32,198 nt of DNA from an uncultured Isosphaeraceae bacterium (lineage in GTDB: Bacteria > Planctomycetota > Planctomycetia > Isosphaerales > Isosphaeraceae), in contig CALLYK010000159.1 in NCBI GenBank assembly GCA_937858365.1, positions 1 through 32,198 of the forward strand, written 5' to 3'. Shown here one piece after another: positions 7,759 through 15,374 of the stretch (position 1 is the stretch's first letter; each line of letters opens with the position of its first letter). A program made the position numbers and the translations under genes. The notes below the pieces were generated by a model. It made no database searches. It was given only the letters and a program-made list of their open reading frames with translations, and was not told the origin of the DNA.

Positions 7759-10191
7759 TCAGGGACGATTCGGGGACTTCGGGGTGTTCGTTTCTTGACG
7801 GCGGCGGAGGGCGTCGAGCGGGCTGAGTGCCTTGCCTTGGGCGTCGGTCACCAGACCGCCGGGCGGGGCCACCTTGAAGAGGCCCGTACGACCCACCCGA
7901 TGCACGACCGTTTGGCCGTCCACGAGGCATTCCAGGCGGCAAATGAGCGTATCGAACTCGCCGAGGGGGGTGGTCGGCCCGACCTGGACGGGGAAGACGA
8001 TGCGCCGCGTGCCGGGTGTCACTTCGACCGTCGCGGCCTCGGCGCGGGGCGGCAGGCCCTCGAGCGTGGCCGTCATGGTCGTGGTGAGTTTCGTGTCGGC
8101 CGAAAGCTCGCACGTTACGTTCGCGGTCTTGCCTTGCTCGGCGATCGTGGCGGCGAAGCGGCCCGAGAACGCGGCGGGCGCGAGTTGCAGCGTCACGAAG
8201 GGAGAGCCGACATCCACCACCCCTTCCAAGGGGCCTCGGCGTCGGCCGGAGGCGCCGATTTGGGCCTGAAGGGCCATGGTCATCTCGCGACGATCGCGGC
8301 GCGGCGGGGCCGGTCGGGCCTTCGCGGCCAGGCGCCAACGAACCGGGTCGGCGTCGGGTCGGCAGAAAAGCGTGAGGACGGCCTTCGATTCGCCGGCCGG
8401 CACCAACGCGGGGCCCTCCATCTCGACACCCGGCGGCAGGTACGGGAAGGAGACCTCCACCGCTTCATCGTACCCGGAGCCGCGTTCGACATGGGCCGTC
8501 AGGTTCAGGGCCCCGTCGCGAACGAGGGGCGCCGCCGGAGGGTCAAGCGTCACGCGATACGGCACTTCGTCCGTGACGACGAGAGCGAGTTTGTCCACGC
8601 GGATCGTCCGATAGCTGCTCTCACCGGGGCCCGGCACGAGGTCCACCACTTGCGCGAAGCCCCCGTGCACCGGTCCGTCCTTGGTCGTGATTTCCGCCTC
8701 CAAGTCGAGCAGGGTCGCGCCGAGAGGCGTTTCGGCCGCCGCTTCGACCATGATCGGCGTCAAGTAGGTGTCGGCGGGAATGTCGGCCAGGTCGCAGCGG
8801 ACACCCTCCGGCAGACCCTTGATGCGGACCCACACATCCCCCTCGCAGTGATCGCGCCGGACGCCGAGGTAGGCCATGACGCGATTCCCTCGCGGCACCG
8901 CGAGGACCTGATTCAAGGCCGACTTGCGCGCCGGGGTCGGAAAGAAGAGGACGACGGCGGGCCGAGGCGCTTCGACTTCGACGCGGTAGTGGAAGCCGTC
9001 GCCTCCCTCGCGGCGCTTGTCGGCGAGGCCCAGTCGATAGGCCGCGTCGCGCGTCGCGGTGAAGACCAAGCGGCTGTCGTGGGACTCGTCATCGTCGTTG
9101 CGTGCCACAAGGCGCCCCTCGGGATCGCGCACTTCCAGCACGGAATCGAGCTTCGAGCCGACCCGCTCGGCGAAAACCTCCACTTGAAGCCGATCGCCCC
9201 GTTTGGCCACGACTTGCCAGGTGTCGCGCTCGTCGGGTCGGCCGATGGAACCGTGAAAGGCGACCGGCCAGGGTCGCGGGGCCGTCCCCTCGTCGAAGCC
9301 CGGATAAGGCCGCACGCGCAAGGCCGTGGGCGTCGGGGCGACGCGCCCGCGTTCGTCCCAGTACGTGCCCCACCAAGGGCCCGCGTCCTCGGCGACCATT
9401 GTGGTGAACGGCGTCGCGCGATCATCGGTCCCGATGAGCTGAAACGTCGCGTTCTTGCCGGCTTGCGCGCCCGCTGGGAAGACCGCGATGGGTCGGGGAA
9501 AGTCGCCAAGGTGCAGGGCGTAAGTCGCGGTGGGACCGCCGCCGTAGGCCGACTCGCGGACTTGGATCGTGTACTTGCCCGCCGCCGGGGCGATGAACGA
9601 GACGAACGGGTCTTGCCGCGTGATCGGCGTGTCGTCCACGCGGGCGAGCTCGCGCTTGTCCGGGCCGATGACCGTGAGGACCGTGTCGGTTAGCTCGCCG
9701 CCCAGGCGTATCGCCTCGACCTCCGCCGAAAACCGGGCCCCTTTTTCGAGATCAACGTCGAAGGCGTCCACCTCGCCCGAGTCGAGCACGCCGGCGATGG
9801 TCGTGTTCATCGCCCCAGTCCGCGGGCCCTTCAGGTCCGACTCGCTCACCACCGGGAAGCGGCCGACGTGGACGAGGCGCAATTCCGAGAGACCACCGCT
9901 GGTCCTCAGGCGGAACGGATGGGCGCCGAGGGGGCAACCGGGGGCGGCGGTCAACTCGACGCGCGCCTCGTTTTCGGAGAGAACCTCGACCTTGCGGCAG
10001 GTCAGGCCCGGACCTTGGAAGAGCAGGTCGCAAGGCCCTTTGAAGCGTCCCCCGCCGAGGGTGATCGTGAACGTCGTGCCGCGCTGACCGATTGCGGGCA
10101 CGACCGACTCGACCGTCGGCGACGACGCATCGATGCGAGCCCCGATTACCCAAACGCAGACCGCGGCGATGCCGGCACAAAGGCGAAACAT
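7759..10191 (-). CDS. Secreted protein with PPC (pre-peptidase C-terminal) domains
   Basis: I chose the ATG at 10191 (810 residues) because it directly precedes a Sec signal peptide, MFRLCAGIAAVCVWVIG; an in-frame GTG at 10212 would add seven residues. After the signal comes an IPT/TIG-like Ig fold (about 25-120, SVVPAIGQRGTTFTITLGG). A PPC domain follows (about 125-240), with the characteristic D-x-FDVDLEKGARFSAEV and GKYTIQVRES phrases. A second PPC-like domain lies at about 310-420 (DTWQVVAKRGDRLQVEV). The rest is a series of beta-sandwich stretches. PPC domains usually accompany secreted enzymes; no peptidase domain is present, so this is an all-beta envelope protein. The gene lies between DUF1501 and DUF1549/1553 genes, a common planctomycete arrangement. 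Confidence 0.85.
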   Translation of the reverse strand: MFRLCAGIAAVCVWVIGARIDASSPTVESVVPAIGQRGTTFTITLGGGRFKGPCDLLFQGPGLTCRKVEVLSENEARVELTAAPGCPLGAHPFRLRTSGGLSELRLVHVGRFPVVSESDLKGPRTGAMNTTIAGVLDSGEVDAFDVDLEKGARFSAEVEAIRLGGELTDTVLTVIGPDKRELARVDDTPITRQDPFVSFIAPAAGKYTIQVRESAYGGGPTATYALHLGDFPRPIAVFPAGAQAGKNATFQLIGTDDRATPFTTMVAEDAGPWWGTYWDERGRVAPTPTALRVRPYPGFDEGTAPRPWPVAFHGSIGRPDERDTWQVVAKRGDRLQVEVFAERVGSKLDSVLEVRDPEGRLVARNDDDESHDSRLVFTATRDAAYRLGLADKRREGGDGFHYRVEVEAPRPAVVLFFPTPARKSALNQVLAVPRGNRVMAYLGVRRDHCEGDVWVRIKGLPEGVRCDLADIPADTYLTPIMVEAAAETPLGATLLDLEAEITTKDGPVHGGFAQVVDLVPGPGESSYRTIRVDKLALVVTDEVPYRVTLDPPAAPLVRDGALNLTAHVERGSGYDEAVEVSFPYLPPGVEMEGPALVPAGESKAVLTLFCRPDADPVRWRLAAKARPAPPRRDRREMTMALQAQIGASGRRRGPLEGVVDVGSPFVTLQLAPAAFSGRFAATIAEQGKTANVTCELSADTKLTTTMTATLEGLPPRAEAATVEVTPGTRRIVFPVQVGPTTPLGEFDTLICRLECLVDGQTVVHRVGRTGLFKVAPPGGLVTDAQGKALSPLDALRRRQETNTPKSPNRP

Positions 10192-10222
10192 GAGCGGGCC
10201 CCGAGGGAACACGTTGGGCTTT

Positions 10223-10239
10223 CCCCGTCGAGGACGGGG
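10223..10239. other. Intercistronic GC-rich hairpin
   Basis: CCCCGTC (10223-10229) pairs with GACGGGG (10233-10239) around a three-base loop, in the 87-base gap between the DUF1501 stop and the PPC gene start. There is no T-tract. It could be a processing or stability element that sets the ratio of the two proteins, or a partial terminator. Confidence 0.35.
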
Positions 10240-10278
10240 GACCTTCGCAATGCGGTGGACTTGACTTTGCTTTTTCGA

Positions 10279-11634
10279 TCAGGCGAGAAGGCCCTTGACG
10301 ACCTGACCGTTCGTGACGATCGCCTGCGGCCGGTTGCCCGGCGACATCAGGTCCTTCCGGGCGTCGATACCGAGCAGGTGGTAGAGGGTGTGAGCGTAGT
10401 CCTCGACGCTGAGAGGCTTGTCGGCGGGCTCGGCCGCGAGTGGGTCCGACGCTCCGTAGACCTGACCGCGCATGATGCCGCCCCCGGCGAGGACGATACT
10501 GAAAACCCTCGGCCAGTGATCGCGGCCACCCCCCGCGTTGATCTTGGGCGTCCGGCCGAACTCACTGTTAATGACCACGAGCGTCGAGTCGAGCATCCCG
10601 CGGCGATCGAGGTCCGTGATCAGACCGGCGAAGGCGCGGTCGAGGTCAGGCATTTGCGGCTCGATGCTGCGGTAGTGGTAGGCATGCGTGTCCCAGGCGC
10701 CGAAGGTCACCGAGACGAAGCGGGCCCCCGCCTCGACGAGACGTCGCGCCAGCAGAAATCGTGACCCGGCGGAGCGATAGATGCCCAGGCCCTCGCCGAT
10801 GATTCCGTAAAGCGTGCGGGTCTCGTCGGTCTCCCCCTTCAGGCTGAACGCCTCGCGGGCCTTCTTCGAGCCGAGCAGGCCGTAGGCCCGTTCGTAGAAC
10901 TGGTCCATCGTCGCCAGGGCGTCGTCCGACTCCTGCTTGGCGAAGTGCTCATCGACCAGGTCCTTCCACTCGCGGCGCTCGGTGAAGCGGGCGTCGTCCA
11001 CGCCTTTGGGGTGGCCCAGGTCGCGGACGCTGAAATTCGGTCGCGACGGGTCGGCGCCCAGGGCAAATGGTCCGCAAGCGTTCGAAAGATAGCCGCTGCC
11101 CAGGAACTGGCTGCCCTGGTTGGGCACGCAAACGTATGGCGGCATGTCCTGCCGAGAGCCCAGCTCTTGGGAAGCGACGCTGCCGATGCTAGGGTAAACG
11201 AGGGCCGGACTGGGTCGGTAGCCGGTGAACATGCTGTGTTCGCCGCGGCTGTGGTCCACCTCGGTGTGCGTCATCGACCGCACGATTGTCAGCTTATCGG
11301 CGACTTCGGCCGTCTTCGCCATGTGCGAGCTGAAGCGTACGCCGGGCAGTTTCGTCTCGATCGCGTCCAGGATGCCGCGATACTCGGTCGGCGCGTCGGG
11401 CTTGGGGTCGAAGCTGTCCATGTGGGCGAAGCCACCCTGCAAGTAAATGTGGATGACCGAATTCGCCTTGGGCTCGGTCACGCCGCAGGCCCGGGCCCCG
11501 GCTTGGAGGCGAAAGAAGTCGCCCAGCGAAAGGCCCAGGGCGCTCAGCCAGCCCACGCGCAGGACATCGCGCCGCGAGGGGCGGAAGTGGGAGGGATCGG
11601 CGTGCCAGGTGCCTGGTTGCGGTGTGCGGCTCAT
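10279..11634 (-). CDS. DUF1501 protein with Tat signal
   Basis: This 451-residue protein starts with a twin-arginine signal (SRRDVLRVG at about 20-28, then a hydrophobic stretch to about 45), so it is exported folded. DUF1501 belongs to the alkaline phosphatase/sulfatase-like fold group. The expected landmarks are all present: GGFAHMDSFDPKP near 67-79, WDTH at 314-317, EFGRTP at 358-363 and GRDH at 370-373. The length is normal. The ATG start has GGAG about eight bases upstream. It lies 31 bases after the DNRLRE gene and is followed by the PPC gene. DUF1501 and DUF1549/1553 proteins almost always come as neighbours in planctomycetes, as here, which suggests a joint envelope function, but no substrate is established. 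Confidence 0.93.
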   Translation of the reverse strand: MSRTPQPGTWHADPSHFRPSRRDVLRVGWLSALGLSLGDFFRLQAGARACGVTEPKANSVIHIYLQGGFAHMDSFDPKPDAPTEYRGILDAIETKLPGVRFSSHMAKTAEVADKLTIVRSMTHTEVDHSRGEHSMFTGYRPSPALVYPSIGSVASQELGSRQDMPPYVCVPNQGSQFLGSGYLSNACGPFALGADPSRPNFSVRDLGHPKGVDDARFTERREWKDLVDEHFAKQESDDALATMDQFYERAYGLLGSKKAREAFSLKGETDETRTLYGIIGEGLGIYRSAGSRFLLARRLVEAGARFVSVTFGAWDTHAYHYRSIEPQMPDLDRAFAGLITDLDRRGMLDSTLVVINSEFGRTPKINAGGGRDHWPRVFSIVLAGGGIMRGQVYGASDPLAAEPADKPLSVEDYAHTLYHLLGIDARKDLMSPGNRPQAIVTNGQVVKGLLA

Positions 11635-11665
11635 GGTGAGGGCTCCGGTGGTTGATGCGGCGGGC

Positions 11666-12316
11666 CTAGTCGTTCGCGGGGGGCGTGTATTCGATGACCA
11701 GTTTCGGGCGCTGGTTCAGATCGTCGAACTCGCAGGTGTAGAAGTCCCAACCGTTGCCGCCCGAGTTGATGAAGACCCATCCGTGGTTCGCTTCGCCGTT
11801 CACCCACGCCTGGACGGAGTCGGTCACGTCGAACGGGATGGTCGAGGAATTGGCGGCGATCTTGCCGAAGGTGAAGCTCTCGCGGTGGCGGGAAGCCTCA
11901 AGGCCGTCGGCGGTCACGCCGTCGACCAGGGTGGTCCAGGTGGACTGCCTGGCCCAGGGGACCAGCATTCGGTGGACGTAAACGGTGTCCCCCTGGTCGA
12001 ACGCGCTCACCGTCATGACCGCGCGGTGGACCATCGAACCAGGCGGGACTTCGCCCTTCTCGGTCCCCACGATGCGCTCGAAGCGAAGAAGGACCTGGCT
12101 CTCGCCGCCGTCGTTGTTGGCGTCGGAGGTGGCGTTGGGATTGCTGTCGAGGATGGTCGTGGGGGCCAGGGCCCAGAGCTCGATGTCCACAGTACCGTCG
12201 TAACCGTTCACGCCTGTCTGGAACGTCAAGCGCTCGATATTCTTAGACTTCGTGTCGTCACCTGGAAGGGACCACGACGCGAACGAAAAAAGCAGGCATG
12301 TCAGGGCGAACCTCAC
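11666..12316 (-). CDS. Secreted DNRLRE-type (CBM96-like) beta-sandwich protein
   Basis: The longest frame starts at 12595, but its first 80 codons do not look like protein. I chose the GTG at 12314-12316 because a clean GGAGG lies seven bases upstream and because it begins with a Sec signal peptide, MRFALTCLLFSFASWS. The mature part of this 216-residue protein has the hallmarks of the DNRLRE/disaggregatase-related family: LLRFERI near residue 70, a block of alternating strands with TVYVHRMLVPWA, a WTTLVDG turn, FDVTDSVQAWVNGEANHGWVF, and a final RPKLVIEYTPP. Such domains bind polysaccharide or act as structural modules in secreted proteins. It is the first gene of the leftward five-gene run. 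The family call is from motif memory. Confidence 0.78.
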   Translation of the reverse strand: MRFALTCLLFSFASWSLPGDDTKSKNIERLTFQTGVNGYDGTVDIELWALAPTTILDSNPNATSDANNDGGESQVLLRFERIVGTEKGEVPPGSMVHRAVMTVSAFDQGDTVYVHRMLVPWARQSTWTTLVDGVTADGLEASRHRESFTFGKIAANSSTIPFDVTDSVQAWVNGEANHGWVFINSGGNGWDFYTCEFDDLNQRPKLVIEYTPPAND

Positions 12317-13202
12317 GAAGGTACCTCCATCGAAACCGTCTCGAGAATCAGCCATGCCCCTAGATACCGGTAGGCCGGTCGCCCAAGGGAAAGCGTCGTC
12401 CAGGCTGGGAGGCAAGCACGATCCCCGCCGTCGAGGGAGGATAGTCGGGTGGCGCTTGAATTCAAGAGTGAAGTCCGACATTGGCGTGGAGTTCATGGGA
12501 TCTTCCCGTGACCTACTTGAGCAGGGGATCGCCCACCCCACGTGGTCTCTTCCGACAATGCCCATCCTTCCAGGGAGTAGAACTTGATCGGTCATTATTC
12601 ATTACGTGGCGACATGCGGATGCGTCGCGCGGAGACCCCGCCTGCCAAGATGCGGCTGGCGCGTGTCCAGACCAAGACCCTGCAACCATGCGACGAACAC
12701 GACGTCTTGAGCGCGAAGTTGAAGGAAGTCATGAGTCGTCCCGGAGTGCTTGGCCAGTTCTGTCAAACGTCGCGTGGTCGCCAGTCTCGCATCGTCTCCG
12801 AGCGACGGCCGAAGTCGAGTGGCGACCCGAACCCTGACCGGCTTATTGCCTGTGGCAGCGACCGATACGAAGTACACGAAGACGAGGCGTCCAAGCAACG
12901 AATCGCGGGCCATTCGGAGGCGGGACCGCTCTTAACGATCGAAACGGAGACACTCGGGGCGCAGCCCCACACTACCCGCCAAGGGGCTGATTCGCGATCG
13001 AGACTGCGTTGGGAGGGCGGGAAGGCACCCGCCGAACGTGAAAGGCTCGCCCCAAGGGCGCGGCCCTTCGGCAATCCGCATCTTCCACCCCCAAAACGAC
13101 CTGCCCACTGACCGCCGTTTTTCGGTACCAATCCACACTCATCATCGCCAGTCGATCTGGTAGAATACGGCCCGTACCACACGCCTTACGGAGGCTCAAA
13201 CC
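12317..13202. other. Long intergenic region between divergent clusters
   Basis: About 890 bases hold no convincing gene. Open frames exist on both strands (for example 12584-13111 plus and 12602-12913 minus), but their translations are rich in Arg, Pro and Ser with no recognisable fold or hydrophobic pattern, and they lack good ribosome binding sites. The right end carries a candidate promoter for the DUF1501 gene at 13203. The left end must hold the promoter for the leftward operon, but no clear boxes were found. The size leaves room for a regulatory RNA or operator; I could not identify one. Confidence 0.5.
13158..13166 (+). promoter_or_regulatory. Extended -10 promoter candidate for DUF1501/hydrolase pair
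   Basis: TGGTAGAAT fits the extended -10 form TGnTAnnAT, and no -35 match is visible at the right distance. Transcription would begin near 13173, about 30 bases before the ATG at 13203, which has its own GGAGG eight bases upstream. Compare TGGTATGAT at 27604. Confidence 0.4.
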
Positions 13203-14645
13203 ATGCCCCACCCCGCCAACCCGCCTCATGTGCTTTGGACCTCGAGCCGCCGGGAGTTCTTCCTGCGTGCAGGTCTCGGCTTCGGTTCCCTGGCCCTTTC
13301 CGGGCTCCTCGCCGAAGCCGCGCGGGCCGACCAGCCCGAGATCGACCCGCTCAACCCGCTCAGCCCCCGATCGCCCCACTTCGCCCCGAAGGCGAAGAGC
13401 GTCGTCTTTTTGTTCATGGAAGGCGGCCCCAGCCATATCGACATCTGCGACCCCAAGCCGGCTTTGAAGGACTGGGACGGCAAGCCCCTTCCCCCGAGCT
13501 TCGGCAAGGTCTTCACGCCGATGGGCGTGGGCGGCAACGGCCTCCTGCCCAGCAAGAGGACCTTTCAACGGCACGGTGAATCCGGCATGTGGATGTCCGA
13601 CTGGTATCCGCATACGTCCGAAGTGGTCGACGACCTTTGCCTCATCCGCTCGTGTTGGGCCGACGGCCTGAACCATGTCGGCAGCGTTTGCCAGATGAAC
13701 ACGGGGAGCATCCTCGCCGGCCGTCCCAGCTTGGGCTCTTGGGTCACATACGGGCTAGGTACTGAAAACCAGGACTTGCCCGCGTTCGTGGTGATGAACG
13801 ACGCGGGTGAGCCCGTCGGCGGGCCCCGAAACTGGGGCAACGCCTGGCTCCCGGCGACCTTTCAAGGCACAAGCTTTCGCAAGGACGACCCGCCGATCCT
13901 GCACCTCAAGCCGCCCGGCGGCGTCTCCGACGAACGCCAGCGCGGAAAGCTCGGGATCATCGGCGACCTCGACCGCATCCACGCGGCGTCCCGCTCCGAC
14001 GACTCCCGCCTGGCCGCGCGCGTGGCCGCTTATGAGCTCGCCTATCGGATGCAGTCGCACGCGCCCGAGGCCGTGGACCTGAGCGGCGAGACCGAGGAGA
14101 CCAAGCGGCTCTACGGTCTGGACGATGACCGCTGCAAGGACTTCGGGGCGATGTGCCTCAGGGCCCGCAGACTAGTCGAACGGGGCGTGAGGTTCATCCA
14201 ACTCTACTGCGGCTCAGGGAGTCAGTGGGACGCGCATCGAGACATTGAAGGCAACCATACAAAGATGTGCGCCCGGAGCGACAAGCCCTTCGCGGCCCTG
14301 GTGAAAGATCTGAAGCGCCGCGGCCTGCTCGACTCGACCCTGGTGATTTGGGGGGGCGAGTTCGGCAGGACGCCGATGACTGAGGGCACCGACGGCCGCG
14401 ACCACAATCCCTACGGTTTTAGCATGATCTTCGCGGGTGCCGGCATGAAGCGCGGTCAGACGTTTGGCGCGACCGACGAGTTCGGCCTGCACGCGGTCGA
14501 GAACAGGGTCCACGTCCACGACCTTCACGCAACGGTCTTGCACGCCCTGGGTCTAGACCACAAGAATCTCACGTTCCTCCGCGACGGACGCGACGAACGG
14601 CTGACGATCAATGCCGGACGAATCATCAAGGAAATTCTCGCCTGA
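13203..14645 (+). CDS. DUF1501 protein with Tat signal
   Basis: This 480-residue protein has a twin-arginine signal (SSRREFFLRAG from residue 14, hydrophobic to about 40, cleavage likely near ARA/DQP). Family landmarks are intact: GGPSHIDICDPKP near 74-86, WDAH at 342-345, EFGRTP at 386-391 and GRDH at 398-401. It shares the GETEETKRLYG segment with other members. This subtype (KSVVFLFMEGGPSHIDICDPKP) normally sits beside a DUF1549/1553 gene. Here the next gene, 30 bases on, is an alpha/beta hydrolase, and the nearest DUF1549/1553 gene in the same orientation is more than 3 kb away. The ATG start is supported by GGAGG. Function is presumed hydrolase-like or structural in the envelope; unproven. 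Confidence 0.93.
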   Translation: MPHPANPPHVLWTSSRREFFLRAGLGFGSLALSGLLAEAARADQPEIDPLNPLSPRSPHFAPKAKSVVFLFMEGGPSHIDICDPKPALKDWDGKPLPPSFGKVFTPMGVGGNGLLPSKRTFQRHGESGMWMSDWYPHTSEVVDDLCLIRSCWADGLNHVGSVCQMNTGSILAGRPSLGSWVTYGLGTENQDLPAFVVMNDAGEPVGGPRNWGNAWLPATFQGTSFRKDDPPILHLKPPGGVSDERQRGKLGIIGDLDRIHAASRSDDSRLAARVAAYELAYRMQSHAPEAVDLSGETEETKRLYGLDDDRCKDFGAMCLRARRLVERGVRFIQLYCGSGSQWDAHRDIEGNHTKMCARSDKPFAALVKDLKRRGLLDSTLVIWGGEFGRTPMTEGTDGRDHNPYGFSMIFAGAGMKRGQTFGATDEFGLHAVENRVHVHDLHATVLHALGLDHKNLTFLRDGRDERLTINAGRIIKEILA

Positions 14646-14675
14646 TTCGCACCCACATTCTTTCGAGGAGATCAC

Positions 14676-15359
14676 ATGATCGCGTCTCTTCTTCTGGCTT
14701 CGTTTCTTTTCGCCGACGATCAACAAGCGAAGACATTTGAAAAGGAGATCAAGGTCACGGTAAAGATGAGCTACTTGCTCGCCTTACCGGAAGGGTATGA
14801 GAAGGGGGACAAGAAGTGGCCGCTGGTGGTCTTCCTGCATGGCGCGGGCGAGTCGGGGACCGACCTGGAGAAGGTGAAGATGCATGGACCGCCCAAGCTG
14901 GCGGCCAACGGTAAGGCCCTGCCGTTCATTCTCGTATCGCCTCAAAGCCCGGGTCGCGGTTGGGACCCGAACGTGCTGGACGCGATGCTTGAAGACCTGA
15001 TCACGCGATACAAAGTTGACCCAGATCGGGTCTATCTGACGGGATTGAGCATGGGCGGCTTTGGCACATGGACATGGGCGGCGTCCCATCCCGAGCGGTT
15101 CGCGGCGATCGCGCCCATCTGCGGCGGCGGCGACCTGAAGGCGGCCGAGAAGTTGAAGGCCCTGCCGATCTGGGTCTTCCATGGGGCCAAGGACAACGTA
15201 GTGTCGATCCGCGCGTCCGAAGCTATGGTTGATGCCCTCAAGGCGGTTGGGTCGGGCGTGAAGTTCACGGTCTATCCCGAAGCGGGGCACGACTCTTGGA
15301 CCGAGACTTACAACAATCCCGAGTTCTTCGAGTGGCTCTTGGCCCAGAAGCGGAAGTGA
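14676..15359 (+). CDS. Secreted alpha/beta hydrolase, esterase/phospholipase-like
   Basis: This 227-residue protein begins with a short Sec signal, MIASLLLASFLFA. It has the full catalytic apparatus of the carboxylesterase/PHB-depolymerase-like alpha/beta hydrolases. The oxyanion strand is VVFLHGAGESG (51-61), the nucleophile elbow GLSMGG puts Ser at 125, the acid is Asp173 in HGAKD, and the catalytic His is 205 in AGHDSW. The fold is short and has no lid insertion, fitting small esterases that act on soluble or polymer-linked esters. GAGGAG five bases before the ATG supports the start. It lies 30 bases after the DUF1501 gene, so it is likely cotranscribed. The substrate cannot be read from sequence. 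It converges on the kinase gene with only 15 bases between stop codons. Confidence 0.9.
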   Translation: MIASLLLASFLFADDQQAKTFEKEIKVTVKMSYLLALPEGYEKGDKKWPLVVFLHGAGESGTDLEKVKMHGPPKLAANGKALPFILVSPQSPGRGWDPNVLDAMLEDLITRYKVDPDRVYLTGLSMGGFGTWTWAASHPERFAAIAPICGGGDLKAAEKLKALPIWVFHGAKDNVVSIRASEAMVDALKAVGSGVKFTVYPEAGHDSWTETYNNPEFFEWLLAQKRK

Positions 15360-15374
15360 GGAAAGGGCGTGTTT

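Noticed and set aside
6759-7826. A 355-codon plus-strand frame opposite the DUF1549/1553 gene
   Set aside because: It is an antisense shadow with no ribosome binding site and no recognisable domain; the minus-strand gene explains the region.
7744-9693. A 649-codon open frame on the plus strand opposite the PPC gene
   Set aside because: Its product is Arg/Gly/His-rich with no fold or motif, and it mirrors a minus-strand gene with recognised domains. High third-position GC leaves antisense frames open.
12584-13111. A 175-codon plus frame in the long intergenic region
   Set aside because: Arg/Pro/Ser-rich, no hydrophobic core or motif, no good Shine-Dalgarno. I left it as non-coding.
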